Below, in pieces: positions 10,615-20,942 of a stretch of 64,000 nucleotides of DNA (its first letter is position 1; each line of letters starts with the position of its first letter). The notes beneath the pieces are model-generated. The model had not been told where the DNA came from. It searched no databases and saw only the letters and a list, made by a program, of their open reading frames with translations. This DNA comes from Cotesia glomerata (taxonomy: Eukaryota; Arthropoda; Insecta; Hymenoptera; Braconidae): contig NC_058163.1 of the NCBI RefSeq assembly GCF_020080835.1, positions 1,178,001-1,242,000 on the forward strand. Direction: 5' to 3'. The translations under genes and the position numbers were made by a program.

Positions 10615-13600
10615 TATTTGTGAAATATATAAAATATATGAAAAATTGATATGGGTATTCAAGTGAAAGGTCTCAATGAGTGTGACATCGGGATGAGCTT
10701 ATATCTTCAAAAATGTCAATAGTTTACAAGATACAAGGTCATTTCTTAATTACTGAAATTTTTTAAGATATAAACTCATTTTGATGATATACTCATCGAG
10801 ACCTTTTATTTGAGTAGTCACATGGCTTTTTTCATATATTCTACATATACGGTATTTGTGATATACATAAATATATAAAATATATGAAAAATTGATGTGG
10901 GAACTCAAATGAAAGGTCTCGATGAGTGTAATATCAGAATGAGCTTATATCATTAAATATGTCAATATTTCACGAGACACAATGTGATTTCTTAATTATT
11001 GACATTTTTTAAGATATAAGCTCATCCCGATGTTACTCTCATCAAGAACTTTCATTTGAATACCCACATCAATTTTTCATATATTTTATATATTTATATA
11101 TATCACAAATACCACATATATAAAATATATAAAAAATGTCATGTGGGTACTCAAATGAAAGGTCTCGATGAGAACAACATCAAGATGAGCTTATATCTTC
11201 AAAAATGTCAATAGTTCACAAGATACAAGGTAATTTCTCAATTATGTATCTATAGATAAAAAATTTTCGAATGCAGCCTAAATACTTATCATAATAAATT
11301 GACTGAAAAATTTTATTTAAATACCTTTCAATAGGTTTTAATTTAACTTTATCAATATCTTTGATCATATCAGCCATAGACTTCTGGGTCAACAAAGGCT
11401 TCTTGCGTTCCTCGGTTTTGTAATCCTGGAGACTAGCTCGTCTCGCGATGTGCGGAGTCGTCGGGGGTGGCAAGGGCGGCGGGGGAGGAGGAGGTCTTAG
11501 TCCTATACTCGAGTTTCCATTCGATAACGACGCTAACGATGAATCTGTGGGTGGTGGTAATCAGTAATTAGTATATAAACCATGTATTAATTAACAACAA
11601 TTAAATTAGAATGACTTACAATGCTCGCGCTGGCTGGTCGTTTTTACTATTTTCGATACTTGTGACCTCAATTCCTGGAGTTCCTGCTCCAATGCTAGGA
11701 GTCTTACCTCTGAGCCGAAACTTATTGGCTCCAGTAAGTCGGGTTTGCTTCCAGACAGTCTGCTGCTTAAATTTGAAAAAAAGAATTTAATAATTTTACC
11801 ATTAAAAAATTTCAAACTGAAAAAATTAAATTAAAATTAATGTCTAATAATTTATAAAAAAAAAATTTTAAAAGTTGAAATTAAAAAAAATGATGTAATT
11901 TTTGAAAAATAAATTTATATTCTAAATAAAATATTAATCTAAATTATTTATAAAAAATTATTATTGATAATTTTAACAAGTAAATTATTTCATAAAAAAA
12001 AAAAAATAAAATTTCTTTTAATTTAATTGTCATAAACTAGCAACTTTGCAGTCACTATATGACTGCCATGACTTGTGAAATATAAATATAAATAAATAAA
12101 ATTTTGCTTTATTAAATAATGACTTTTGTTAAATTGCACTGTACTTTCTTAATTATTGACATTTTTAAAGATATAAACTCATTTTGATGTTACGCTCATT
12201 AAGAGCTTTCATTTGAGTACCCGCATGCATTTTTGATATATTTTTGATATATTAATATATATAAATATATAAAATATATGAAAAATCCATGTGGGTATTC
12301 AAATGAAAGGTCTCGATGAGTGTAACATCACGATGAGTTTATATCTTTAAAAATGTTAATAATTCAAAAGATACAAAGTCATCTCTTAATTATTGACATT
12401 TTTTGAGATATAAAGTCGTTTCGATGTTACACTCATCAAGAGCTTTCATTTGAGTACCCACGATATTTTTGATATATTTTTCATATATTAATATATGCAA
12501 TATATATAAATATATAAAATATATGGAAAATCGATGTGGGTATTCAAATGAAAGGTCTCGAAGAGTGTAACATTAGGATGAGCTTATATCTTAAAAAATG
12601 TCAATATTTCACAAGATATAAGGTAATTTTTTAAATATTGACATTTTATAAGATATAAACTCATCCCGATGTTACTCTCACCACGAGCTTTCATTTGAGT
12701 ACCCACATAACATTTTTTATATATTTTATATATATGGTATTTGTGACATATATAAATATATAAAATATATGAAAAATCGATGTGGGTATTCAAATGAAAG
12801 GTCTCGAAGAGTGTAACATCAGGATGAGCTTATATCTTAAAAAATGTCAATATTTCACAAGATATAAGGTAATTTTTTAAATATTGGCATTTTATAAGAT
12901 ATAAACACATCCCGATGTTACTCTTATCATGAGCTTTCATTTGAGTACCCACATGACATTTTTTATATATTTTATATACATGGTATTTGTGACATATATA
13001 AATATATCATATATATGAAAAATCGATGTGGGTACTCAAATGAAAGGTCTCGAAGAGTGTAACATCAGGATGAGCTTATATCTTAAAAAATGTCAATATT
13101 TCACAAGATATAAGGTAATTTTTTAAATATTGACATTTTATAAGATATAAACTCATCCCGATGTTACTCTCACCACGAGCTTTCATTTGAGTATCCGCAT
13201 GGCATTTTTATATATTTTATATATATGGTATTTGTGACATATATAAATATATAAAATATATGAAAAATCGATGTGGGTATTCAAATGAAAGGTCTCGAAG
13301 AGTGTAACATCAGGATGAGCTTATATCTTAAAAAATGTCAATATTTCACAAGATATAAGGTAATTTTTTAAATATTGACATTTTATAAGATATGAACTCA
13401 TCCCGATGTTACTCTCACCACGAGCTTTCATTTGAGTACCCACATGACATTTTTTTTATATTTTATATACATGGTATTTGTGACATATATATAATATATA
13501 TAAATATATAAAATATTGATGTAGGTACTCAAATGAAAGGTCTTGATGAGTGTAACATCAGGATGAGCTTATATCTTTAAAAACGTCAATAGTTCACAAG

Positions 13601-13846
13601 ATACAAGGTCATTTCTTAATTATGTATCTCCAAAATTTATATTAAAAAAATAAATAATTACTCAGCAACTCCAAAACCATTGGTATGATTGTTGTCATTC
13701 GCAACTTCGTTGATCATCGAGCTGGACATAGAGTGAAGTGGTGTTACCCTTACATAAATTTTCGGAGGAGGCTTCAGCGGCAAAAACGAACCTATGCGCC
13801 GCACTAAGCTACGTCTTTTTCCATAATATTTAGGTGCTTCTCCCAT
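9680..13846 (-). CDS. MTFR2: Mitochondrial fission regulator (MTFR1/MTFR2 family), four coding exons
   Basis: The coding segments 13662-13846, 11620-11765 (or 11762), 11325-11544 and 9680-9824 join in phase and give about 231 residues. Family landmarks appear in order. N-terminal KYYGKRRSLVRRIG is followed by LPLKP. A coiled-coil segment LLALEQELQELRSQVSKIV follows, then a proline run (about residues 130-140). Next come MIKDIDKVKLKPIERSPGGRP, split between two exons, and a basic C-terminal tail. These match vertebrate MTFR1/MTFR2, outer-membrane-associated proteins that promote mitochondrial fission and affect respiration. The ERSPGGRP motif is closest to MTFR2. The vertebrate proteins are longer, and this one lacks most of the linker between the N-terminal motif and the coiled coil. 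The ATG at 13846 lies directly after a splice acceptor, so upstream exons are non-coding. Its introns hold two Helitron-like elements. Confidence 0.88.
9861..11304 (-). mobile_element. Helitron-like element, copy 2, filling MTFR intron 3
   Basis: The CTAG end is at 9861-9864, with a perfect hairpin GCAGTCAC/GTGACTGC just inside it. The other end is near TCTATAGATACATAATTGAG (about 11250), or about 11304 if the segment shared with copies 1 and 5 (GCATTCGAAAA, TTATGATAAG) belongs to it. The interior is the palindromic minisatellite with a (TA)n tract at about 10536-10612. The intron is 9825-11324, so only about 36 and 20 bases of intron lie outside the element. Confidence 0.65.
11325..11544 (-). 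CDS. MTFR2: MTFR coding exon 3 (proline-rich segment)
   Basis: Acceptor CCCACAG at 11545 and donor AG|GTATTT at 11324. It encodes RPPPPPPPLPPP, then a charged linker and MADMIKDIDKVKLKPIE. The proline run followed by this helix is the most diagnostic part of the MTFR family. Confidence 0.87.
11620..11765 (-). CDS. MTFR2: MTFR coding exon 2 (coiled coil)
   Basis: Donor CATT|GTAAGT at 11619. Three consecutive in-frame acceptors (AAG, CAG, CAG) give possible starts at 11765, 11762 or 11759, all preserving phase. It encodes the leucine-rich helix matching the family's 'ALENELAALRAQIAKIV'-type segment. Confidence 0.83.
12037..13630 (-). mobile_element. Helitron-like element, copy 3, in MTFR intron 1
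   Basis: CTAG end at 12037-12040 with an A on the plus-strand side, and the hairpin GCAGTCA..TGACTGC immediately inside. The opposite end degenerates after ATTATGTATCT at about 13628, only about 31 bases from the exon 1 donor. The interior holds about four palindromic minisatellite units of about 240 bp that are very similar to each other, indicating recent array expansion. Confidence 0.6.
13662..13846 (-). CDS. MTFR2: MTFR coding exon 1
   Basis: Begins with ATG directly after a TTTTTTAG acceptor and ends at donor GCTGA|GTAATT (phase 2). It encodes the conserved YGKRRSLVRRIG and LPLKP motifs of the MTFR N-terminus, then a polar linker rich in Ser and Asn. Confidence 0.83.
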
Positions 13847-13865
13847 CTAAAAAATGTTTCAATTA

Positions 13866-13898
<33 letters not shown>

Positions 13899-14017
13899 TT
13901 TTAACATAAATTAAAGGTTTAATAATGTAAAAAATAAAAAATTGTCAAAATTAATTTCTGACATTTAAAATAAAATTAATAATAATAATTGTAGTACAAA
14001 AAAAAGTAAGTACTCAC

Positions 14018-14200
14018 TGAATTTCTTCAAAAGCAAGAGTTAATTAAAATCGGTAATTGACCTAAAAAATAAATTGATGTAACGCTTTAAAAATAGACTT
14101 GAAAAAAATAATAAACTCACCTCAAATAGTAACCAATGGAATAAAATAACATCCAGTTACATTTACCAGAAACATCAAACAATCAGCTGTGATAATTGTC
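14018..14200 (-). other. Candidate 5' non-coding exons of MTFR
   Basis: On the minus strand, TTTTTTAG|GTCAATT at about 14063 and TTCA|GTGAGT at about 14019 bound a possible 44-base exon with stops in all frames. Upstream, TTTGAG|GTGAGT (donor G at 14120) could end an earlier exon. Both would be untranslated leader, consistent with the coding start lying directly after an acceptor. The upstream exon contains a short upstream reading frame starting near 14154. Confidence 0.35.
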
Positions 14201-14640
14201 CAGTTGATATTGATACAATAATTGAAGTATAAATGAATAATTTTTCAATGGAAGATGAACAAGTGCCAACAGCTGATGCACAGGTTGTTGGTTCGAAAAA
14301 ATAAATCTAGTATTGATAATTGTTTTTAGTGGATCACTTGGAAATTGGGTCAGTGCTGGTTAATTTTTTATTTTTTTTATTCTAGATATGTCATGTGTCA
14401 ATTAACTTGTATAGGTAAAATTTAATAAGCGGATAATTAACAGTTGATTTTATTGTCAGTGACATCAATTCTTGTTTTTTTGTCGTTTTAACTTTTTGCC
14501 AGTGTTAGGTTATGAAACTTTCATAATGAAAGAAATGCGAACATTGCCCCCACTTTTTTTAAATTTTACTTTGACGTCATGCGCAGGATTATTGCGCAGT
14601 AAAATTGCGGGAAATTTAAACTGAAATTTATAAAAAATCA
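14200..14640. promoter_or_regulatory. Probable MTFR promoter region
   Basis: The region lies between the candidate first exon and the (TAA)n tract. It contains TGACGTCATGCGCAGG, which combines a CRE-like palindrome with an NRF-1-like half site, plus a second TGCGCAG nearby. NRF-1-like sites are common at genes for mitochondrial function, which would suit MTFR. No defined start site can be placed. Confidence 0.35.
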
Positions 14641-14651
14641 AATTTAATTTA

Positions 14652-14707
14652 TAATAATAATAATAATAGTAGTAATAGTAATAGTAATAATAGTAATAAT
14701 AATAGTA

Positions 14708-14791
<84 letters not shown>

Positions 14792-14830
14792 GTAGTAATA
14801 GTAATAGTAATAATAGTAATAATAATAGTA

Positions 14831-14903
<73 letters not shown>
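14652..14903. repeat. (TAA)n microsatellite with higher-order structure
   Basis: About 250 bp of TAA/TAG triplets. A patterned block of TAG interruptions starting near 14668 is repeated at 14791, an offset of about 123 bp or 41 triplets. This shows that a segment of the microsatellite was itself duplicated. The minus-strand open frame here is pure poly-leucine and is not a gene. The tract is the insertion site of the LINE that follows. Confidence 0.9.
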
Positions 14904-15718
14904 CAGTGTCATCATCATTTATCGGGTCCGGTGTGCTCCTCCCACCTGATAAATGGTCCTCATCCGAAAAGGACCGGTTGTGGGGAGCACTTCTGAGATT
15001 ATTTCTTGTTGTAACTCAGAGTTTCAATGCAGTGGGTAGTTGGCCCACTGCACCTGTTACGTCGTTTGCCTACAGACCTGGTGTTCTGGTCTGCGTTTCC
15101 CGCGGTGCGCCACTTGGAGGCCACGTAACAAGCCCGCAATCATTACTACGGTATTGATATGACACCAGTGCTGCCTTATCTACCAGGAGATATTCCCCAG
15201 GTTGTTGAGAATGACAGTTGCAAAATTTACTGGAACATGCCATTTGCAACAACCCGGCGGATCGATCACAACAAACCTGATATTGTGCTCTTCGACAAGG
15301 CCACTCGTGACATTTATGTCATTGAGTTCTCGGCCCCGGCTGAACACAACATCTCAGCCAAAGAAGAGCACAAAAGAAAAATATATCAGGATCTCCTATT
15401 TGAAATTGGCAAACTTTACCCAGGTTACCGTGTCAAACTAGTCGTTCTAATCGTTGGCGTCCTTGGAGGGATGAAACAGTCTTTTGTATCCTCACTTGCC
15501 AAAGTTCCAGCTTGTACGTCAAAATCTGAGTTCTTGGCTGTCAGAATGCAGAAGGCTGTAATATTAGGTTCCCTCCGTCTACTTAGGGAAATGACTTTGG
15601 CCTGCTGTGACCGCTAACCGCCTTGTTGTGCGGAGTGGTCCAGCAGTAATGGATGGAGCTCAGGCTGGGCCCTCGGGTCGGACTTCGGGGACAACCCCCC
15701 TGAGCATTTAATAACATA
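14904..15718 (+). mobile_element. 5'-truncated Dong/R4-like LINE in a (TAA)n target
   Basis: A GC-richer block sits exactly between two (TAA)n tracts: 14652-14903 before it, and CATAATAATAATAA from about 15714 after it. It encodes the endonuclease end of a LINE polyprotein and a short 3' UTR (15618-15713). Dong and other R4-clade LINEs are known to insert into TAA repeats, so the target and coding content agree. Only the C-terminal part survives. The reverse transcriptase and the upstream zinc finger are not visible, and the first 250 bases do not continue the same frame. Confidence 0.65.
15159..15617 (+). pseudogene. Restriction-like endonuclease domain of a LINE polyprotein (fragment)
   Basis: The 152-codon frame contains VVENDSCKIYWNMP, then KPDIVLFDK (K39-P40-D41) and IEF (E56), the PD-(D/E)xK pattern of the restriction-like endonuclease used by R2/R4/CRE-type LINEs to nick target DNA. 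This is followed by AEHNISAKEEHKRKIYQDL and a C-terminal helix RMQKAVILGSLRLLR, both typical of these proteins. The frame is open upstream only to about 15129, where a stop occurs. It is therefore a truncated remnant that cannot encode a full element. The CRE or Hero group is an alternative to R4; the TAA target favours Dong/R4. Confidence 0.65.
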
Positions 15719-15759
15719 ATAATAATAATAATAATTTTGAAAATAAATTTAAAAGTTTA

Positions 15760-17195
15760 TAATTATTTAATTTATAAATTATTTTTAAAACTATGAATAA
15801 GTTCTATAAATTTATTTTTGAACTCAAAATTCAAATTTTGAAAAAACGATAATGCAAAATTTATGTAGACCTTTTTTGTAGGAAATTTAATTTCCTATAA
15901 AAAAATTCCTTATCATTGTTTAAAATCTTTAGTTTTTGACCCAAAAATAACACTTTAAAATTTTGAAAACAAGAGATAGCTTCATTATCTTCATTTATGA
16001 TCTTAAAATTAAAATTTGTTAGAATTGAAGAAAGATAAAACAAAATTGATAAGGACCTTTTTGTAGGAAATTTAATTTTCTATAAAAAGGTCCTCATCAT
16101 TTTTTTGAATCTTCAATTTTTGACCCAAAAATAACACTTTAAATTTTTGAAAACAAGGGATATCTTCAATAACTTTATTTTTGATCTTCATATTCAAATC
16201 TTTTAGAAAAAAATAGAGATAGGATAAAATTGAAAATGATTATTTTTGTAGGAAGTTAAATTCTCTATAAGTTGTATCAATATTTGAGCTAAAATTAATA
16301 TTTTAAACTTTTGAAAACTAGAGACAAGTTGTATAAGTTTATTTTTGAACTTTAATTTCAAATTTTAAAGTAAAAATTAGAGATAGCTAAAAATTAATAA
16401 AGACCTTCGTTATAGGAAATTAAATCCTCTATAAAAAAATGTCTCATTTAAAAAAATTTTTAGTTTTAGACAAAATTAACATTTTAAACTTTTGAAAATT
16501 AAAAATAAGCTTCATAACTTAAGAATTTAATTTTAAATTGAAATTTTGAAGAAATGATAAAAGATAGAGCAAAATTGATCAGGAACTTTTTTTCAGGTAA
16601 TTAAACTGTCTATAAAAAATGTCTTATAATTTTTTTGAAATTTTCAAAATTTTAGCCAAAAATCGTATTTAAACTTTTGAAAACTATGGACAAGTTCTAT
16701 AAGTTTATTTTCGAATTTTAAATTCAAATTTTGAAGTAAAAATTATAAATAGTGGAAAATTAATAAAAAAAACTTTTTTGTATCCACTAAAAAAAATGTC
16801 TATTATTATTTTTTAAAATTTTCAAAATTTTAGCCAAAAATAGTACTTAAAATTTTTGAAAACTAAAAATAAGTTATATAACTTACTTTTTGTATTTAAA
16901 ATTCAAATTTTGAAAAAAAAACAAGAGATAGGTCAAAATTGATAAGATTCTTTTTGATAGAAAATTAATTTTTTTGTTTTTCAATTTCTCCTATAATTTC
17001 TTCAAGTTTTCAAAATTTTAACCAAAAAAAGTACTTGAAATTTTTGAAAACCAAAAATACATTTTAGAACTTACTTTTTGAATTTAAAATTTAAATTTCT
17101 GATCAAAAATGAGAAATAGAGCAAAATTGATAAATAATAAAAGTTCCTATGAAAGAAGCTTTTCTATAATTATTTCTTCAATATTTAACCCAAAA
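15760..17195 (-). repeat. Family B tandem array, inverted relative to other copies
   Basis: About seven to eight diverged units have the landmarks AAGGACCTTTTTGTAGGAAA, TTTTGACCCAAAAATA and TTTTGAAAACAAG. They are the reverse complement of the family B words seen at 3.7, 41 and 53 kb. It is the only inverted B array noticed in the window. No gene is visible. Confidence 0.75.
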
Positions 17196-17335
17196 TACGC
17201 CTTATAGACACGCTCTAAAATGGCTTAGTGTTAAATCGAAAAGGGAATACTTTCTGGCTCGTCTGACGTATAAAATATTGGAAACTGGTGAACCTAAATT
17301 CTTGCGACTCTTATTCACAGATGAAGATTTATTTA

Positions 17336-17985
17336 TTTATTTATTTATTTAAATACAACCAAACCCAACAGCCGTAGCCATTAACAGGGTTAATAATTTT
17401 TACAAAGTTATTATTTTAAAATTATTTTAGTAGTAATGACAAGATAACCGAGAAAATTAAATAATAAATTCAGATTGTAGTGATCACTTCGTGGCTACTC
17501 GAGTAGATAAACATAAAAAATAACAAAAGAAAAAAGTAACAAAATTGTATGAAGAAAGTTTGAGCAATTATAGACATAAATTAAATTAAGGCCACTTCAT
17601 AAAATAGTTTGCATAGAGATTATGATTAAGATTATGATTAGTTTGACAAAAATCTAGACAATTATTTTGATAGTTAGTGGCTGAATTATACTGCTCAAAT
17701 TTATGTAGATCACTAAAGTTATTAAATTGAATAATCAAAAGAAGTTGGTCCTCAATTCACCACTAGACGAATTCCAAGGGCACCAATGTCTTCATGCGAT
17801 GATAACAGCGATGTATCAAATATCCAGGTTTTTAAGAGATTGGCGAGTCGCAATTGATACGCCACCATCACGTCATCTTCTGTGAATAGTGCGTCTGTTG
17901 CATCGATATACTGAGTATAAATTCGGATCAGAGAGTTCATATTTGGTGTAAGCCAATTTACAGTTAGTGCCAGTATATGCCAGTA
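17336..17985 (-). mobile_element. Insertion splitting the LINE; minus orientation, ATTT-repeat tail
   Basis: This roughly 640 bp separates two halves of a LINE coding region. At its left edge is (ATTT)n, which on the minus strand is an AAAT-repeat tail like those of retrotransposed sequences, so the insert is probably retroposed and oriented minus. Part of the minus-strand frame at 17752-18063 covers it, but that frame runs into LINE sequence and has no recognised domain. Precise ends and target duplication could not be fixed; AAGAT flanks both sides. Confidence 0.4.
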
Positions 17986-18380
17986 AGATCTTGATATCAG
18001 GAGATCAAACAGACTTGCGGCAAAAAACAATAATATGTTCAAAATGCCAAATTTTTCTACCATCGTTTATGAGCATTCGTTTTTGGTATCAGCTATTCGT
18101 CTGTGGCAGGAATTACCAACAGAAATTACAAATTCATCTTCACTTCAAATTTTCAAAAATAAAGCATATGAATTTTTTATGAATAAAGAAGCAAGCTCTT
18201 GACAATTTATTATTATGTTTGCAACCTCTTAGTATTTGAATATTACATATACTATTATTTATCTGTATAAATTTATATTAACCCTGCATAATATTGTTTA
18301 GATTATGTACCTTTATGAATTACGATATTTCTCTTTCTGTTCACTTAACATAAAATTATCTTCCTAATGTTTCAAATATA

Positions 18381-18652
18381 CACTGATAGAAGGATTTTTT
18401 TGTATTAAAAAAATATTTGTTAATAGTTAACAAATCATTTATTAGAGACCATTTTTTAGTATCAAACAAATATTTCTTAGTATTTAAAATGATTTGTTTG
18501 TATTTAATAAATCTGATATTCATTTATTAAATATTAATAAATCTTTTTAAATACTAAGAAATATTTGTTAAGGACTAAAAAGTCGTCTCTAATAAATGAT
18601 TTGTTAAATATTAACAAATATTTTTAACTATAAACAAATCCTTTTATCAGTG
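18381..18652. mobile_element. MITE with long terminal inverted repeats and TA target duplication
   Basis: The left end CACTGATAGAAGGATTT and right end AAATCCTTTTATCAGTG are inverted repeats, and the complementarity continues inward through AACAAATCATTTATTAGAGA. The element is 272 bp and flanked by TA on both sides, as for Tc1/mariner-type MITEs. It lies inside the LINE 3' UTR, so it inserted later. Confidence 0.85.
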
Positions 18653-18754
18653 TACATTATAATTCTTAGATGATTAAATAAAACTGTTACATTTTTGTAT
18701 TTGCCATTAGGCTTATTGCCTTGGCATATAAATTAAATAAAAAAAAAAAAAAAA

Positions 18755-19620
18755 TTTTAATTTAAAATTCAAAATCACAAAATTAAAACTTTCAAATTTT
18801 CCCGCTTAAATAAAAAACATTATTCAGCCGTGAAAAATCGCCTTAATAAAAACGCGGCTTAATGACGTGACTAAATCAATAAATCTCTCTTTTGTTACTC
18901 ATAGAATAAAATCGAGGGTTAAAATCGGAATTGCAAGTGCATAACTCAGGTTGTCAGTGTCAACTTAAATCAAATAAGTGTCTTTAATAAAAATCCAGCC
19001 TCTATTTAAGATTAACTCTTAAAAAACTATAAAAAAAAATTATTTCAACATATTTATAAATCTAAAATCTAAAATCTAATCCAGTACTTTGACGTTTAGT
19101 CATGTTGTCGTCATCCGTGTTTCCGATAAGGATGATAACAAAACTCTATTGATTATTAATCATCACAATTTAAAATAACAATTGATAATTAAAATATTAT
19201 TTTAAATAAGATAGCACTTGTGGAATATAAATTTAATTTTAAGTCCTGAATTATTTTATTAACATTTGGATTACCGTTTGGATTTTTCTTTGTGCTCGGC
19301 GACTGGTTTAAAAAGGATAAAAAAAATAAGGAGATTTATTCTTTAAAAGGCAGTTACAAAAATAGGTAATGATTAAGCATTTGATTTTATTTTTAACTAT
19401 TTATACGTGACCTTAATAGAGCTATTAATTGACATGTATTTATAGTTATAGAAATTATATTGTGGTATTAATTATTTTTATTTAATCAAGTGTTTTAGCA
19501 CATCATCATCATCGTCACTATTAAATCATTTATTCAGATGTCCAGATATTTTTTGTAAGCTTATGGTTTTATTTTTATAATTCTTTGTTCTGCATTTTAT
19601 ATTTTATTTGTTTGTCTAAA
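18755..19620. promoter_or_regulatory. Probable PAWR upstream region and leader
   Basis: Non-repetitive DNA upstream of PAWR. A plus-strand donor-like AATAG|GTAATG at 19365 could end a non-coding first exon that splices to the acceptor at 20761-20763. The segment 18820-18980 contains a CGCGGCTTAATGACGTGAC block. No start site is certain. Confidence 0.3.
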
Positions 19621-20650
19621 TTTTAATCTATTTTTTTAATGGAAATTTTTGGTGTAAAATTGAAGAAATTTTTTATTTTTTCATTTTTAATGAGATTTTT
19701 TTTATTTTACTGTGATTTATTACTTCATTTTTAATTTTGATCTTAAAAAAAATTTTTTTCTATATTTTAGTCAATTTTTAAATTAAAAAATTGTTTTTAA
19801 TTATTTAAAATGACATTTTTATTTAATAAAAAAATTTTAAGAAATTTTTTAGTGATATTTCTTCTTTTGAATGAAAAAAATTTTTTTTTTTTTTATTTTA
19901 AAGTCAATTTTTAGACTAAAAATTTTTTTATTGACATTTCTTCTTTTTAATTGATTTAAAAATTTTTGAGCCATTTTTTAAGTTAAAAAATTATTTTTAA
20001 TTATTTGAAATGATATTTTTATTCATTAAAAAATTTTTAAGAAATTTTTTAGTGACATTTCTTCTTTTGAATAAAAAAAAAAATTTTTTTATTTATTTTG
20101 GAGTCAATTTTTAGATTAGAAAATAATTTAAAATTACATTTTAATTAATTTAAAATTTTTCAAGTCATTTTTTAAGTTAAAAAATTATTTTTAATTTTTT
20201 AAAATGACATTTTCACTTATTAAAAAATGTTGAAAAAAATTTTTAACAATATTTCTTCTTTTGGATCAAAAAAAAAATTTTTATAATTTATTTTAGTCAA
20301 TTTTTGGATTAAAAAATTATTTAAAATTACATTTTAATTAATTTAAAAATTTTTTTATTGATATTTCTTCTTTTTAATGAATTAAAAATTTTTAAGTCAT
20401 TTTTTAAGTTAGAAAATTCTTATTAATTATTTAAAATGAAATTTTAATTAATTAAAAAATTTTGGAACAATTTTTTAATAATATTTCTTCTTTTTTAATT
20501 ATTAAAAAAATTTTAGTCATTTTTTAGGTTAGAAAATTATTTTTTAATACTTAAAATTATATTTTGATTAATTTAAAAGTTTTGGAACAATTTTTTGTTG
20601 ACATTTTTTCTTTTTAATTAATTAAAAATTGTTTTAAATTAATTTTTAAG
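19620..20650. repeat. A/T-rich tandem repeat in the PAWR leader intron
   Basis: Diverged units of variable length each contain TGATATTTCTTCTTTT or a close variant and TTTTTAAGTTAAAAAATTAT. The composition is nearly pure A/T. No coding potential. Confidence 0.6.
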
Positions 20651-20763
20651 TAAAAAAAAAATAATGCAGAACAAAATTACCATCAATATTATTTACTAGC
20701 AAATAAACTAACCTAATAAACTTACCTTACAATTCCAAACCCAATAAAATATTAAAATTTTAG

Positions 20764-20942
20764 TGACATAACCGGGATGGCGTCAAGTTCAGTAAGCCAA
20801 GAAGACTTTGACAACGATTATGAATTGACGTCACGTCGCCCAAGAATCAGGACAGCTAGAGCACGTGCCATTCCACCTGCAAGAGCGACTGCTGTGTCAA
20901 CTTCTTCTACCGCTAATGAAATCATAACCTTAAATTTCCAAA
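20764..20942 (+). CDS. PAWR: PAWR coding exon 1 (with 13-base leader)
   Basis: Acceptor TTTTAG at 20758-20763 is followed by 13 untranslated bases and ATG 20777. The exon ends at donor CAAA|GTAACT. It encodes 55 residues beginning MASSSVSQEDFDNDYEL, with an Arg/Ala-rich stretch near residues 20-38. Confidence 0.75.

Larger units (their letters stand above)
17206..18754 (+). mobile_element. 3' end of a non-LTR retrotransposon, interrupted by other insertions
   Basis: The plus strand reads ALKWLSVKSKREYFLARLTY..LETGEP at 17210-17320, and SFLVSAIRLWQELPTEI..SSSLQIFK at about 18075-18165. These two blocks adjoin in the C-terminal region of many LINE reverse transcriptases. A 3' UTR follows, containing the LINE-like end GCTTATTGCCTTGGCATA and a poly(A) tract at 18740-18754. 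Between the blocks sits unrelated DNA (about 17338-17980), and the 3' UTR is split by a MITE. The copy is dead. Confidence 0.6.

Noticed and set aside
14649..14918. Minus-strand 89-codon poly-leucine open frame
   Set aside because: It is the translation of the (TAA)n microsatellite and has no other sequence.
15070..15252. Minus-strand 60-codon frame in the LINE remnant
   Set aside because: Antisense to LINE sequence and ends within the fragment; no known LINE antisense protein.
17752..18063. 103-codon minus-strand frame as a host gene
   Set aside because: It spans the junction between a LINE fragment and another insertion and shows no domain.
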